The notes: generated by a model from the letters alone, not told the origin. A stretch of 64,000 bases of DNA from Bradyrhizobium glycinis (GCF_016031655.1 NZ_JACCHQ010000008.1:62001-126000); one strand, 5' to 3'; positions 17,360 through 27,224 are shown, numbered from the stretch's first letter. Made by a program: numbers and translations.

Positions 17360-17758
17360 TTACTCCGCCTTAGCCTCGATCGCGGCCATATCCTCGTCCG
17401 AAAGACCAAAATGGTGGCCGATCTCGTGGATCAGGACGTGGCGGACGATGTGGCCGAGGCTTTCGTCGTGCTCGGCCCAATAGTCCAGGATCGGGCGGCG
17501 GTAGAGCCAGACCATGTTGGGCAGCCGTGCCACGTCGCCAAAGCTCTGCTGGGGCAGGCCGACGCCCTGGAACAGGCCGAGCAGGTCGAACTCGCTCTCG
17601 CAGTCCATCTCGTCCAGGACCTCCTCGGGCGGGAAGTCCTCGACGCGGACGATGACGCCCTCGCAAAGCTTGCGAAATTCCCCCGGCAGGCGCTCGAACA
17701 CGTCGTGAGCCATCGCTTCCATCTCGGCGAGCGAGGGCGCTTTCAATTCCGTCCACAT
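17360..17758 (-). CDS. Metallopeptidase family protein (zincin-like)
   Basis: This 132-residue protein belongs to the small zincin-like metallopeptidase family (formerly DUF1025). The zinc-binding HExxH motif occurs as LIHEIGHHFGLSDEDM near residues 111-126. The protein has no signal peptide. I chose the ATG at 17758 (MWTELKAPSLAEME), since the region up to 17833 is not conserved-looking. Substrates of this family are unknown; some members are toxin-like or housekeeping proteases in actinobacteria and alphaproteobacteria. Confidence 0.85.
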   Translation of the reverse strand: MWTELKAPSLAEMEAMAHDVFERLPGEFRKLCEGVIVRVEDFPPEEVLDEMDCESEFDLLGLFQGVGLPQQSFGDVARLPNMVWLYRRPILDYWAEHDESLGHIVRHVLIHEIGHHFGLSDEDMAAIEAKAE

Positions 17759-17880
17759 GAGACCCTCATACCGCGGGTTCCGCGGCGATGCATCCCGCAT
17801 TATAAACGCGGCGAGGTTGACGGGCGCCGCCAAAACGGGGAGCGTGGGGCCGTCAATGGGACGTCTCAGGTGGGCGGAAA

Positions 17881-18189
17881 ATGCGAGCGAAAACAGCGCT
17901 GACTCTACTGTGCATGGGGTTGTTTTCGCAGTTTTGCGTCGGTGCCGAGGCGCAGACCGCCAGTTCCGGAATCCGGATGGCCCAACTGGTCTCGCCGGAC
18001 GATATCCCCCCGCCGCGCAAGCGGCCGCGCCTGCGCGTCACGCCCTATTACAGCCCGGACGGCGTCTATCCCCGCTACAATCCCGGCCCGGACGCGGTCC
18101 GCGTCTGCAACGCCACCTATGTGCAGGAGTACCGGCCGAGCGGCACGGTGATCGTGCCGCGCGTGAGCTGCTACTGGCGGCGGGGCTGA
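17881..18189 (+). CDS. Small secreted protein of unknown function
   Basis: This 102-residue protein starts with a clear Sec signal peptide (MRAKTALTLLCMGLFSQFC..., likely cleavage after AEA near residue 24). The mature part is rich in Pro, Arg and Tyr (DDIPPPRKRPRLRVTPYY) and has two Cys (VRVCNATYV and RVSCYWRRG) that could form a disulfide in the periplasm. I recognize no domain. It is the first of three plus-strand small exported proteins in the leuC-leuD interval. Confidence 0.7.
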   Translation: MRAKTALTLLCMGLFSQFCVGAEAQTASSGIRMAQLVSPDDIPPPRKRPRLRVTPYYSPDGVYPRYNPGPDAVRVCNATYVQEYRPSGTVIVPRVSCYWRRG

Positions 18190-18232
18190 CGCCGTCGATG
18201 CCCGCGCCAGCGAGCTCCGCGGTAGGGTCGTG

Positions 18233-18490
18233 ATGGCGAGATGGATCGCATTAGCCATTGCCGTCGCGCTTGCTGCCGGACTGCCTCGCGCGTCCGCCGC
18301 GCCAAGGGCGACGATCCCAGAGGCGTCGGCGGGGATCGCAGTGTTCGATGTGCGACGACACGCGCGCTATGACATCGCGCGGCCTGCCGTACGCCGTGAT
18401 CCGCGCTACTACGCGCGGCCCGTCCATTACCGTCCCTATCCCTACGGCGTGCCCGCACCCTTCGTCTTCAGCTACGGGCCCTTCTGGTAA
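18233..18490 (+). CDS. Small secreted Arg/Tyr/Pro-rich protein
   Basis: This 85-residue protein has an N-terminal signal peptide (MARWIALAIAVALAAGLPRASA) and a mature region rich in Arg, Tyr and Pro (RHARYDIARPAVRRDPRYYA, ending SYGPFW). No domain is recognized. It starts 43 bases after the preceding small secreted gene and is probably cotranscribed with it. A GTG three bases upstream is an alternative start. Confidence 0.6.
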   Translation: MARWIALAIAVALAAGLPRASAAPRATIPEASAGIAVFDVRRHARYDIARPAVRRDPRYYARPVHYRPYPYGVPAPFVFSYGPFW

Positions 18491-18499
18491 GGCGCCGCC

Positions 18500-18799
18500 T
18501 TAGACCGCTGGCGTAAATCCCTTCACCAGCAGCACCGTCGCCTGCGCACCCGCCTTGCGATCGCGCGAGATCTCTTGGTAATCGGGCGAGGTCGAGAAGG
18601 CGAGGAATGCGGCCTCGTCGGGGAACGACATCATGACAAGCTTGTCATGCGGCCAGGCGCCTTCGAGCACGCGCGGCTGTTCGTCGGCGGCGAGCAGACG
18701 GCCATTGAACTTCCTGAACACGTCGAAGAACCGCGCCTGATAGCGGTCATAGGCGGCGCGGTCCGTCATCTTCAATTGCGCAATGGCGTAGACAGTCAT
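18500..18799 (-). CDS. DUF1330 domain-containing protein
   Basis: This 99-residue protein has the ferredoxin-like alpha/beta-barrel fold of DUF1330: MTVYAIAQLKMTDRAAYDRY at the start, GRLLAADEQPRVLEGAW in the middle and FPDEAAFLAFSTSPDYQEI near the end. Members form dimers; their function is unknown, though they resemble antibiotic monooxygenase-like barrels. I chose the ATG at 18799; the upstream extension to 18910 looks unrelated. It is convergent with the preceding secreted gene. Confidence 0.87.
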   Translation of the reverse strand: MTVYAIAQLKMTDRAAYDRYQARFFDVFRKFNGRLLAADEQPRVLEGAWPHDKLVMMSFPDEAAFLAFSTSPDYQEISRDRKAGAQATVLLVKGFTPAV

Positions 18800-18972
18800 C
18801 TGCAAAAATTCCTTTCGTCGTGGCACGGCGTCGCATCGCGGCGCCGCGTGTCGTTCATTCATGGCGCGTTCACATCGCTGTCCGCAACTTAATCCCGGGA
18901 GCGACCGCAATTGAACGGCAATGGCGCGGCCGAGACGTCGCGGCTCTGCCGTCCGGATTCAGGGAGGATTCC

Positions 18973-19464
18973 ATGCTGAGGATATTGGATCGTCGGGCTG
19001 GCCCGGTGCGCCTGCTCGGGCTTGCGGCCGCCGCGGCGCTGATGCTGTCTGCCGGCAGCGCGCGTCGCGCTGAAGCGCTCACCTTGATTAATCCGGCGGC
19101 GTCGCCGGTGACGAAGGCCGCGACCGACGATCTCGTCACGCAGGTTCGCCATGGCGGGCACGGCGGACATGGTGGCGGCGGGCATTTTCACGGCGGCGGT
19201 TTCCGCAGTGGCGGCGGGCATATCGGCGGCTTTCACGGCGGTGGCTTTCGCTACGGCGGCTTCCGTCACTACGGCGGCCATCACCACCACTGGGGCTATC
19301 GCCCCCATTACGGCTATCGTCACTTCCACCGTCGCTATTATGTCGGCGGCTATTATCCCTACTATCACTATCCGCGCCGCTGCCGGATCATCTGGACCTA
19401 TGACGGCCCGCGCCGCGTCTGCCGCTGGCCCCGCTGGCACTATCCGTACCGGTACTATTGGTGA
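18973..19464 (+). CDS. Exported Gly/His/Tyr-rich protein
   Basis: This 163-residue protein has a signal peptide (hydrophobic LLGLAAAAALMLSAGSA, cleavage near ARRAEA) and a low-complexity mature part built of short Gly-Gly-His/Phe repeats (HGGHGGHGGGGHFHGGGF) followed by a Tyr/Arg/His-rich tail with two Cys (RRCRIIW, RRVCRWPRW). A good ribosome site (AGGGAGGA) precedes the ATG at 18973. Such proteins are frequent in Bradyrhizobium and may bind metals or the cell wall, but this is speculation. Confidence 0.8.
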   Translation: MLRILDRRAGPVRLLGLAAAAALMLSAGSARRAEALTLINPAASPVTKAATDDLVTQVRHGGHGGHGGGGHFHGGGFRSGGGHIGGFHGGGFRYGGFRHYGGHHHHWGYRPHYGYRHFHRRYYVGGYYPYYHYPRRCRIIWTYDGPRRVCRWPRWHYPYRYYW

Positions 19465-19490
19465 TGTGGGTGAATTGCTGGCTCTGCATT

Positions 19491-19578
19491 CGTCATGGCC
19501 GGGCTTGTCCCGGCCATCCACGTCCTTGGGGCTTGCGCAGAGAATTCGTGGATGCCCGGGACGAGCCCGGGCATGACG
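19491..19578. repeat. Intergenic palindromic repeat, family A copy 3
   Basis: CGTCATGGCCGGGCTTGTCC at the left pairs with GAGCCCGGGCATGACG at the right, with inner CCATCCACG and CGTGGATG. Same family as 727-815 and 15544-15629. Confidence 0.87.
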
Positions 19579-19588
19579 GCGAGACTGG

Positions 19589-19798
19589 TTAGAGCCAATC
19601 CTTCAGCTTCCACGATGAAGCCTTCCACCGCATCAGATTCTCGAGCTTCCACTGCCGAAACATCGCCGGTGGCCAGCGGCTGAGCTTGGAGGTCTCCTCG
19701 ACCTCCGGCTTGGCGACGATGCGCAATGGCGGCGCGCGCCGCCGATGCTGGCGCGTGGCCTCGCTGATGAGATCGACATATTCCGGCTTGTTGGCCAT
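19589..19798 (-). CDS. Small basic protein of unknown function
   Basis: A 69-residue frame starts MANKPEYVDLISEATRQHRR, continues APPLRIVAKPEVEETSKL and ends with a Trp/Lys-rich tail (WKASSWKLKDWL). It has no signal peptide or membrane segment. It lies 90 bases downstream of the leuC stop on the same strand with a perfect 11-base-pair hairpin in between. The composition is protein-like (balanced charged residues), and I believe similar short proteins are annotated in Bradyrhizobium, but I cannot confirm it. Confidence 0.55.
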   Translation of the reverse strand: MANKPEYVDLISEATRQHRRRAPPLRIVAKPEVEETSKLSRWPPAMFRQWKLENLMRWKASSWKLKDWL

Positions 19799-19802
19799 GA
19801 CG

Positions 19803-19829
19803 TGTCCTCGCGAAACCGTCGCGAGGACA
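19803..19829 (-). other. Perfect hairpin between leuC and the 69-residue gene
   Basis: TGTCCTCGCGA and TCGCGAGGACA form an 11-bp stem with a five-base loop. It has no T-tract on either strand, so it is not a standard terminator. It ends only about four bases before the downstream ATG and could sequester the ribosome site or act as an operator. Confidence 0.5.
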
Positions 19830-19888
19830 TCGTCGGCGCCGCCGATTAACGACGCTTTGCCGCGATCGCTACAATTGCAGGAACCGGC

Positions 19889-21295
<1,407 letters not shown>

Positions 21296-21552
21296 GAGCT
21301 TGAGCTCCGGAGAATGTGTGTCAGCGATGAGCGCGGCAGGCCGCGCGGGCAACAAAATCGTCAGCGCAGCTTTCAGGCTGCGCGGCTAAGCTCTGACGTT
21401 GCCGAGGTCGCGAAGCGTCCGAAGAACCGGCCAGGCAGCCGCGAGCGATCGTCGATCACGATGCGCTGGATGCGGGCGAAGCTGGTCAGATCTGGAAACA
21501 TTCTAGGAGCTATATAGCACGCGGAAGCTAAAGCGCGAGAGCCTAGCGGTAC

Positions 21553-21640
21553 CGTCATTGCGAGCGCAGCGAAGCAATCCAGGAATGCATCCGCGGAGAC
21601 AGTCTGGATTGCTTCGTCGCAAGGGCTCCTCGCAATGACA
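21553..21640. repeat. Intergenic palindromic repeat, family C copy 1
   Basis: Begins CGTCATTGCGAGCGCAGCGA and ends CTCCTCGCAATGACA, with central GAAGCAATCCAG and CTGGATTGCTTC arms that pair. Other copies are at 25422-25508 and 47289-47374. Confidence 0.85.
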
Positions 21641-21652
21641 GCAGGGCCAAAC

Positions 21653-21680
21653 AAAAAAGCGCGGAGCCGAGCCCCGCGCT
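21653..21680 (-). terminator. Rho-independent terminator of rplS
   Basis: On the minus strand AGCGCGG and CCGCGCT (21658-21664, 21674-21680) form a GC-rich stem followed by TTTTTT. It is 28 bases past the rplS stop and should end the ffh-to-rplS transcript. Confidence 0.85.
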
Positions 21681-21708
21681 TTCGAAAGACTTGCCTGGTG
21701 GCGAAAAC

Positions 21709-22089
21709 TTACTCGCCGACGGCAGCAGCGCGGTCCTGCTTCTCGACGATGCGGGCCGACTTGCCGCGCAGGTTGCGGAGGTAATACAGCTTGGCGCGAC
21801 GCACCTTGCCGCGGCGCACCACCTTGATCGAGTCGATCATCGGGGAGAGCAGCGGGAACACGCGCTCGACGCCCTCGCCATAGGAGATCTTGCGCACGGT
21901 GAAGCTCTCGTTGAGGCCACCGCCGGAACGGCCGATGCAGACGCCCTCATAGGCCTGCACGCGCGTGCGGTCGCCTTCGACCACCTTCACGTTGACGATC
22001 ACGGTGTCGCCGGGGGCGAATTCCGGGATGTCCTTGCCGGCGGACAGCTTGTCGAATTGCTCCTGCTCGAGCTGCTTGATCAGGTTCAT
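21709..22089 (-). CDS. rplS: 50S ribosomal protein L19
   Basis: This 126-residue ribosomal protein lies at the 30S-50S interface. It has the family signatures [16 protein letters not shown] and [20 protein letters not shown]. It follows trmD by 110 bases on the same strand, and a strong terminator comes next. Confidence 0.97.
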   Translation of the reverse strand: MNLIKQLEQEQFDKLSAGKDIPEFAPGDTVIVNVKVVEGDRTRVQAYEGVCIGRSGGGLNESFTVRKISYGEGVERVFPLLSPMIDSIKVVRRGKVRRAKLYYLRNLRGKSARIVEKQDRAAAVGE

Positions 22090-22199
22090 GGGTAAATCTC
22101 CATCGGCGCGCCCAGCCTTTAAGAAACGGGGGCTGCGTGAATTCGTCTATCCAGCCATTGCGGATTTGGCCGCTCCTATAAGGCAAGCCGGAGCGTTTG

Positions 22200-22943
22200 T
22201 CACCCGTCTGTCTTGTTTTTTGGCGTTTTTTGGCCGCTCCCCCGATTCGCGGCCTTTTCCCACAAATCCGGGCGACGGGCGGCCGTCAGGGCCTCGGATT
22301 CGGCCCGGCGCCAGGCCGCCACCTTGGCGTGGTCGCCGGAGGTGAGGATGGCCGGGATCGGAACCCCCTCGAACAGCTGCGGGCGGGTGTATTGGGGATA
22401 CTCCAGCAGGCCGTCCGAAAAACTCTCCTCGGTTCCCGAGGCCTCCTTGCCCATCACCCCCGGCAGCAGCCGGACGCAGGCGTCGATCAGGGCGAGGGCT
22501 GCGATTTCGCCCCCGGACAGCACGTAATCGCCGATCGAGACCTCCTCCAGGCCGCGTCCGTCGATCACCCGCTGGTCCACCCCCTCGAACCGTCCGCAGA
22601 CGATCAGGGGGCCGGGCCCCCGGGCGAGCTCGGTGACGCGCGTCTGGGTCAATGGCCGACCCCGGGGGCTCATCAGGAGGCGCGGCCGCTCAGGCCCGAT
22701 CCCGGTTGCATCGATGGCCGCGGCCAGAACATCGGCCCGCAGCACCATGCCCGGCCCGCCGCCGGCCGGCGTGTCGTCGACGCTGCGGTGGCGGTCAGTG
22801 GCGGAGGCCCGGATGTCCCGCGCCTCGAGTTGCCAGAGCCCGGATGCGAGCGCCCGGCCGGCGAGGCTCACGCCGAGCGGCCCGGGAAACATCTCCGGGA
22901 ACAGCGTCAGCACCGTCGCGCGCCAGGGTGAGGGGGGTGTCAT
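22200..22943 (-). CDS. trmD: tRNA (guanine-N1-)-methyltransferase
   Basis: This 247-residue SPOUT enzyme makes m1G37 in tRNAs reading CNN and some other codons. It has [18 protein letters not shown] at the N-terminus, [19 protein letters not shown] near residue 57, and the trefoil-knot SAM site ([20 protein letters not shown]) near residue 135. It is separated from rimM by two paralogous exported-protein genes, an unusual break in the rimM-trmD pair. Confidence 0.96.
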   Translation of the reverse strand: MTPPSPWRATVLTLFPEMFPGPLGVSLAGRALASGLWQLEARDIRASATDRHRSVDDTPAGGGPGMVLRADVLAAAIDATGIGPERPRLLMSPRGRPLTQTRVTELARGPGPLIVCGRFEGVDQRVIDGRGLEEVSIGDYVLSGGEIAALALIDACVRLLPGVMGKEASGTEESFSDGLLEYPQYTRPQLFEGVPIPAILTSGDHAKVAAWRRAESEALTAARRPDLWEKAANRGSGQKTPKNKTDG

Positions 22944-22995
22944 GACCGCTGGTTAGGCCATTGCGACCGGCAGGTCGAGGCCCCGTGGGCCTAGT

Positions 22996-23673
22996 CTAGC
23001 CTTTGCGGCCGTACGCCACGACTTCGAGAACATTATTGATCCGCAGGTGGCCGTTCTCTCGCGACACAAAGGTCTTCTTCACCCAATGGTCAATGGCAGG
23101 GGCGTACCAGGTCACGATCGTGATGTCCTGCTTGCGGCTCCGGTCGTTGGTCGGGCGTCTCGAGAGGGCCGTTTCGATCCTGTACGTCTCGAACGTGCCG
23201 GCGCGGGTGGTGATGGCCTCCTGGCCGACGACCCTCGAGCGGCCCGAGCGTTTCCAGATGAAGCCCTTGCTGGTGTTGACGTCGTCGGCGGAGATATTCC
23301 AGCTATCGCCGGTCTTCAGCGGCGAATGAATGCCCGAGCCATCGCCCGGCTGATACTTCCACTCGCCGTTGTCCTTCAGATTCCAAGATCGATCGTAGAC
23401 GCTCAGGATCTCGGTATCCTTGCCTTCGATGGTGGTGCGGATGCTGATCTCGCTCGGCGCGACCTCGGTGACCATATGCGTGCGGATCGAGCTGACCTTG
23501 CCGCTGATTTCGTCCCGCACCTCGTACGTCCAGAAATCACCTTGCAGCGGCTGCTCCATGGCCATGACCGGCTTTGTATCCGCAGCCGCGGCCGGCGGCG
23601 GATCGTTTGCCGCCCATGCCACGGTGTTGCCGGCAAGCAGACAAGCGATCATCGCGGCCGCGTAACGAGACAT
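22996..23673 (-). CDS. Exported protein of unknown function (paralogue 1)
   Basis: This 225-residue protein has a Sec signal peptide (MSRYAAAMIACLLAGNTVAWA, cleavage near residue 21), a Pro/Ala linker, and a beta-rich mature domain starting near residue 47 (DFWTYEVRDEISGK) with WNLKDNGEWKYQPGDGSGI and TTRAGTFETYRIET later on. The AGTF-x-YRIET segment resembles lipocalin-like DUF3108-type proteins, a weak analogy. It is closely related to the next gene, 51 bases upstream (23725-24396), so they arose by tandem duplication. Both sit inside the rimM-trmD interval. Function unknown; probably periplasmic. Confidence 0.82.
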   Translation of the reverse strand: MSRYAAAMIACLLAGNTVAWAANDPPPAAAADTKPVMAMEQPLQGDFWTYEVRDEISGKVSSIRTHMVTEVAPSEISIRTTIEGKDTEILSVYDRSWNLKDNGEWKYQPGDGSGIHSPLKTGDSWNISADDVNTSKGFIWKRSGRSRVVGQEAITTRAGTFETYRIETALSRRPTNDRSRKQDITIVTWYAPAIDHWVKKTFVSRENGHLRINNVLEVVAYGRKG

Positions 23674-23724
23674 CAGCGTTTTCCCCAGCAGTTTCGGTTG
23701 TTCACGGCGCCTTGGCGTCCGAGG

Positions 23725-24396
23725 TTAGCGGCGACCGTATTCGATCATTTCGAGCGCGCTCCGCTCGCGAACCCTGCCATCCGACCTACTGACATACGTG
23801 CGCTTCACCCAATGGTTGATTTCGGGCACGTACCAGGCCTGCAGCTCAGCCCGGGATTTCCTGGTGGCATCGTTGGTATTTCGCATCTCGATCGACGTCT
23901 CGATCTTGTAGGCCTCGAAAGTGCCGGCGCGGGTGGTGATGTTCTCCCTGGCCGTGACCTTCGAGGTGCCCGAGCGCTTCAGGCTGACACCGGCCGTGCT
24001 GGAGTCGCTGGACTTGAACGTCCAGGACTTGCCGACCGCCAGCGGCATGCGGATACCCGTGCCGTCGTTTGGCGTGAAGCGCCACGCGCCGTTATTGATG
24101 ACGTTCCAGGACCGGTCGTAGGTCTGATAGCCGAAACCGGGCTTGCCAAGGGTCTCGAACCTGATGCTGATCTCGGTCGCCGAGACGTCGGTGATGGTAT
24201 GGGTCATCGTCGATTTGAGATCGCCCGTGATCTCGTCGCGCACCTCGTAGGTCCAGTGGTCGCCGACCTGCGGCTCTTCCATAGCTTCGACCGGTGGTGC
24301 CTCGGCTGCGGGCGGAGGGCTCGGCGGCGTCTGCGCGTGGAGGACGCTCGTGGACACGAGCAGGCTGATCGTTGCCAGAACACAGCAGCGCAGCAT
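23725..24396 (-). CDS. Exported protein of unknown function (paralogue 2)
   Basis: This 223-residue protein has a signal peptide (MLRCCVLATISLLVSTSVLHA), a Pro-rich linker (TPPSPPPAAEAPP) and the same mature domain as its neighbour: DHWTYEVRDEITGDL, YDRSWNVINNGAWRFTPNDG, TTRAGTFEAYKIET, HWVKRTYVSRSDGR. The two share motif order end to end while differing in many positions, so the duplication is not recent. The Cys pair at positions 4-5 lies inside the signal region and is not a clear lipobox. Function unknown. Confidence 0.82.
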   Translation of the reverse strand: MLRCCVLATISLLVSTSVLHAQTPPSPPPAAEAPPVEAMEEPQVGDHWTYEVRDEITGDLKSTMTHTITDVSATEISIRFETLGKPGFGYQTYDRSWNVINNGAWRFTPNDGTGIRMPLAVGKSWTFKSSDSSTAGVSLKRSGTSKVTARENITTRAGTFEAYKIETSIEMRNTNDATRKSRAELQAWYVPEINHWVKRTYVSRSDGRVRERSALEMIEYGRR

Positions 24397-24513
24397 GGTA
24401 TCTCCGGTTGTCAGGGGATCATCAGGTGGGAGCGCGCAACCGGAGCGTGAACCAGCCGGATGCCAAACGCAAGCCCCCTGGTCAGAGATGGTTGGCGAGC
24501 TGTTATCGTGCCG

Positions 24514-25035
24514 TCACGATGACGCCTCGTCCTCGCCCTCGATCTCCTGCGGCGGCGCGATCACGACGCGGCCGCCTTTGAGATCGACCTCCGGCACCAC
24601 CGCGTTGGAGAACGGCAGCAGCATGGTCGGACCCTTGGGCGGTGCGATCTCGATGATGTCACCGGCGCCGAAATTATGGATCGCGACGACGCGGCCGAGC
24701 GCAGCGCCGTCCGTTGTGACGGCGGCGAGCCCGATCAGATCGGTGTGGTAATATTCGTCCTCGTCCGTCGCGGGCAGTTTGTCGCGCGGGACGTAGAGCT
24801 CGATGCCGTTGAGGCGCTCGGCCTCATCACGGGTCGCAACACCCTTGAATGTCGCGACCAGATGATCCCTAGCCTCGCGCACTTGCGCGATCTCGAACTG
24901 GCGCCTGCCGTCCTTGGTCGACAGCGGCCCGTAGCGGCGGACGGCGAAGGGGTCCTCGGTGAAGGTCCACAGCTTGACCGCACCGCGCACACCATGCGCG
25001 GCGCCGATCCGCGCGACGCAGACCAGCGCCGACAT
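24514..25035 (-). CDS. rimM: 16S rRNA processing protein RimM
   Basis: This 173-residue assembly factor binds S19 and helps mature the 30S head. The N-terminal RimM barrel begins [20 protein letters not shown] and includes [17 protein letters not shown]; the C-terminal PRC-barrel contains [20 protein letters not shown] and GAGDIIEI. It is nine bases downstream of rpsP on the same strand. Confidence 0.95.
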   Translation of the reverse strand: MSALVCVARIGAAHGVRGAVKLWTFTEDPFAVRRYGPLSTKDGRRQFEIAQVREARDHLVATFKGVATRDEAERLNGIELYVPRDKLPATDEDEYYHTDLIGLAAVTTDGAALGRVVAIHNFGAGDIIEIAPPKGPTMLLPFSNAVVPEVDLKGGRVVIAPPQEIEGEDEASS

Positions 25036-25044
25036 GATCCAGCC

Positions 25045-25377
25045 TTACGCCTTGGCGGCGGCTTCGGCCTGCGCCTTGCGCTCCTTGCGCGGCACGGCCT
25101 TCTGCGGATTGTTGCGGGCTTCGCGCTTCTTGACGCCGGCAGCATCGAGGAAACGCGCGACGCGGTCGGACGGCTGCGCGCCCTTGGCGAGCCAGGCCTT
25201 CACCTTGTCCATGTCGAGCTTGAGACGGGTCTCGTTGTCCTTCGGCAGCAGCGGATTGAAATGGCCGAGACGCTCGATGAAGCGGCCGTCGCGCGGAAAG
25301 CGCGAGTCGGCGACGACGACGTGATAGACGGGACGCTTCTTGGTGCCTGCACGGGCGAGGCGGATAACGACGGACAT
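25045..25377 (-). CDS. rpsP: 30S ribosomal protein S16
   Basis: This 110-residue protein begins [20 protein letters not shown], the standard S16 start, and contains [17 protein letters not shown]. An Ala/Lys-rich tail ([14 protein letters not shown]) extends beyond the core. The start at 25377 has a GGAGA ribosome site. Upstream is a family C repeat separating it from ffh. Confidence 0.97.
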   Translation of the reverse strand: MSVVIRLARAGTKKRPVYHVVVADSRFPRDGRFIERLGHFNPLLPKDNETRLKLDMDKVKAWLAKGAQPSDRVARFLDAAGVKKREARNNPQKAVPRKERKAQAEAAAKA

Positions 25378-25421
25378 GTTGGTCTCCTGAGTAGTTGTTA
25401 ATTCAAAGGTTGATTTGTTTT

Positions 25422-25508
25422 CGTCATTGCGAGGAGCGAAGCGACGAAGCAATCCAGACTGCTTCTGCGGAAGCATCTCTGGATTGCTTCGCTTCGCTCG
25501 CAATGACG
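25422..25508. repeat. Intergenic palindromic repeat, family C copy 2
   Basis: Begins CGTCATTGCGAGGAGCGAAG and ends CTTCGCTCGCAATGACG, an almost complete inverted repeat with inner AGCAATCCAGA and TCTGGATTGCT. It fills the ffh-rpsP gap. Confidence 0.87.
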
Positions 25509-25515
25509 AGTGAAC

Positions 25516-27069
25516 TCACTTTTTCTTCCCCAGTCCGGGGAAGCCGCCGAGCCCTGGGAGGTTCGGCTTTCCACTGAGGCCGGTGAGCCCCGGAAGGTTC
25601 GGCAGGCCCTGGCGGAGACCGGGCGGCAGATCCTTGGGCAGATTCGGCAGGCCTTGGCCGCCGCCGCTCTGCATCTTCTCCTGCAGCGCCTTCATCTCTT
25701 CCGGCGAGGGCATCTTCATGCCGCCACCGAAGCCCATCGCCTGCGCGATGCCGGCGAACGGGCCGCGCTTGCCCGAGCCCATGGCCTTCATCATGTCGGC
25801 CATGTTCCGGTGCATCTTCAAGAGCTTGTTGACGTGCTCGACGCTCTGGCCGCTGCCGGCCGCGATGCGCTTCTTGCGGCTGGCTTTCAAGAGGTCCGGA
25901 TGACGGCGCTCCTCGCGCGTCATGGAATCGATGATCGCGACCTGACGCTTCAGGATCTTGTCGTCGATGCCGGCCGCGGCGATCTGGTTCTTCATCTTGG
26001 AGATGCCGGGCATCATGCCCATCAGCCCGCTGATGCCGCCCATATTGGCCATCTGCAGCAACTGCTCGCGCATGTCGTTGAGGTCGAATTGACCCTTGCG
26101 CATGCGCTCGGCGGTGCGCGCGGCCTTCTCCGCATCGATATTGGCGGCGGCGCGCTCGACCAGCGAAACCACGTCGCCCATGCCGAGGATGCGGCCGGCG
26201 ATACGGTCGGGGTGGAAATCCTCCAGCGCATCGGTCTTTTCGCCGGTGCCGATCAGCTTGATCGGCTTGCCGGTGACGGCGCGCATCGACAGCGCGGCGC
26301 CACCGCGGCCGTCGCCGTCAACGCGTGTGAGCACGATGCCGGTGAGGCCGACGCGCTGATCGAACGAGCGCGCCAGATTCACCGCGTCCTGGCCGGTGAG
26401 CGAGTCCGCAACCAGCAGCACTTCATGCGGATTGGCCGCGGCTTTGATCGCAGCCGCCTCCGCCATCATCTCTTCGTCGAGCGTGGTGCGGCCGGCGGTA
26501 TCGAGCAGCACGATGTCGTAGCCGCCGAGCTTGCCGGCTTCCAGCGCGCGCTTGGCGATCTGCGGCGGCTGCTGGCCCGCCACGATCGGCAGCGTCGGAA
26601 TGTCGAGGTCGCGGCCGAGCACGGCCAGCTGCTCCATCGCCGCCGGACGATAAACGTCGAGCGAGGCCATCAAGACCTTGCGCTTGTCGCGCTGGACCAG
26701 GCGGCGGGCGAGCTTGGCGGTGGTGGTGGTCTTACCGGAGCCCTGCAGACCGACCATCATGATCGGCACCGGCGGCACGGCATTGACGTCGATGGTCTGG
26801 CCTTCGCTGCCGAGCGTGTTGACCAGCTCGTCGTGGACGATCTTGACCACCATCTGGCCGGGGGTGACCGACTTGACGACGGTGGCCCCGATCGCCTGCT
26901 CGCGCACGCGCTCGGTGAAGCTGCGGACCACTTCGAGCGCGACGTCGGCCTCCAGCAGCGCGCGGCGCACCTCGCGCATCGCGGCGTCGACGTCCTTTTC
27001 GGTCAGCGCGCCGCGCCCCGTCAGACGATCGAGAATGCCACCAAGCCGTTCCGACAGATTGTCGAACAA
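25516..27069 (-). CDS. ffh: Signal recognition particle protein Ffh
   Basis: This 517-residue SRP54 GTPase binds signal sequences and 4.5S RNA and docks with FtsY (35351-36295 here). The N domain begins MFDNLSERLGGILDRLTG; the G domain carries GLQGSGKTTTTAKLARRL near residue 112, DTAGRTTLDEEMMAE, and a TRVDGDGRGGAALS switch; the methionine-rich M domain follows residue 330 (QMANMGGISGLMGMMPGISK). A Gly/Leu/Pro-rich tail after residue 455 (PNLPKDLPPGLRQGLPNLPG) is an alphaproteobacterial addition. It leads the rpsP-rimM-trmD-rplS block. Confidence 0.97.
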   Translation of the reverse strand: MFDNLSERLGGILDRLTGRGALTEKDVDAAMREVRRALLEADVALEVVRSFTERVREQAIGATVVKSVTPGQMVVKIVHDELVNTLGSEGQTIDVNAVPPVPIMMVGLQGSGKTTTTAKLARRLVQRDKRKVLMASLDVYRPAAMEQLAVLGRDLDIPTLPIVAGQQPPQIAKRALEAGKLGGYDIVLLDTAGRTTLDEEMMAEAAAIKAAANPHEVLLVADSLTGQDAVNLARSFDQRVGLTGIVLTRVDGDGRGGAALSMRAVTGKPIKLIGTGEKTDALEDFHPDRIAGRILGMGDVVSLVERAAANIDAEKAARTAERMRKGQFDLNDMREQLLQMANMGGISGLMGMMPGISKMKNQIAAAGIDDKILKRQVAIIDSMTREERRHPDLLKASRKKRIAAGSGQSVEHVNKLLKMHRNMADMMKAMGSGKRGPFAGIAQAMGFGGGMKMPSPEEMKALQEKMQSGGGQGLPNLPKDLPPGLRQGLPNLPGLTGLSGKPNLPGLGGFPGLGKKK

Positions 27070-27086
27070 TGCCGTTGTCCTCGTTT

Positions 27087-27224
27087 ACCTCTCCCCGCCT
27101 GCGGGGAGAGGTCGCCGCCCTCTTGGGCGGCGGGTGAGGGGGTACGGAACCGTCTACGCGCACCGTGCGCGGAGAGAGCCCCTCACCCCGACCCTCTCCC
27201 CGCAAGAGCGGGGCGAGGGAGAAG
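27087..27224. repeat. Intergenic palindromic repeat, family D copy 3
   Basis: Opens ACCTCTCCCCGCCTGCGGGGAGAGG, has GGCGGGTGAGGGG, and closes ACCCTCTCCCCGCAAGAGCG. It occupies the ffh upstream region. The remaining part of the ffh-MBL gap (27225-27505) shows only short GC palindromes (GCGCCCGAGGGCGC; CCGGCCTCGAGGCCGG) and no gene. Confidence 0.83.

Noticed and set aside
18820..18972. Longer N-terminus for the Gly/His-rich exported protein
   Set aside because: The ATG at 18973 has an AGGGAGGA ribosome site and begins the signal peptide; the extension does neither.
21373..21501. Possible 42-residue protein (MFPDLTSFARIQRIVIDDRS...) between leuC and rplS
   Set aside because: No ribosome site before the ATG, and an extended frame runs through a family C repeat. 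The region more likely carries the leuC promoter (TATATAGC nearby).
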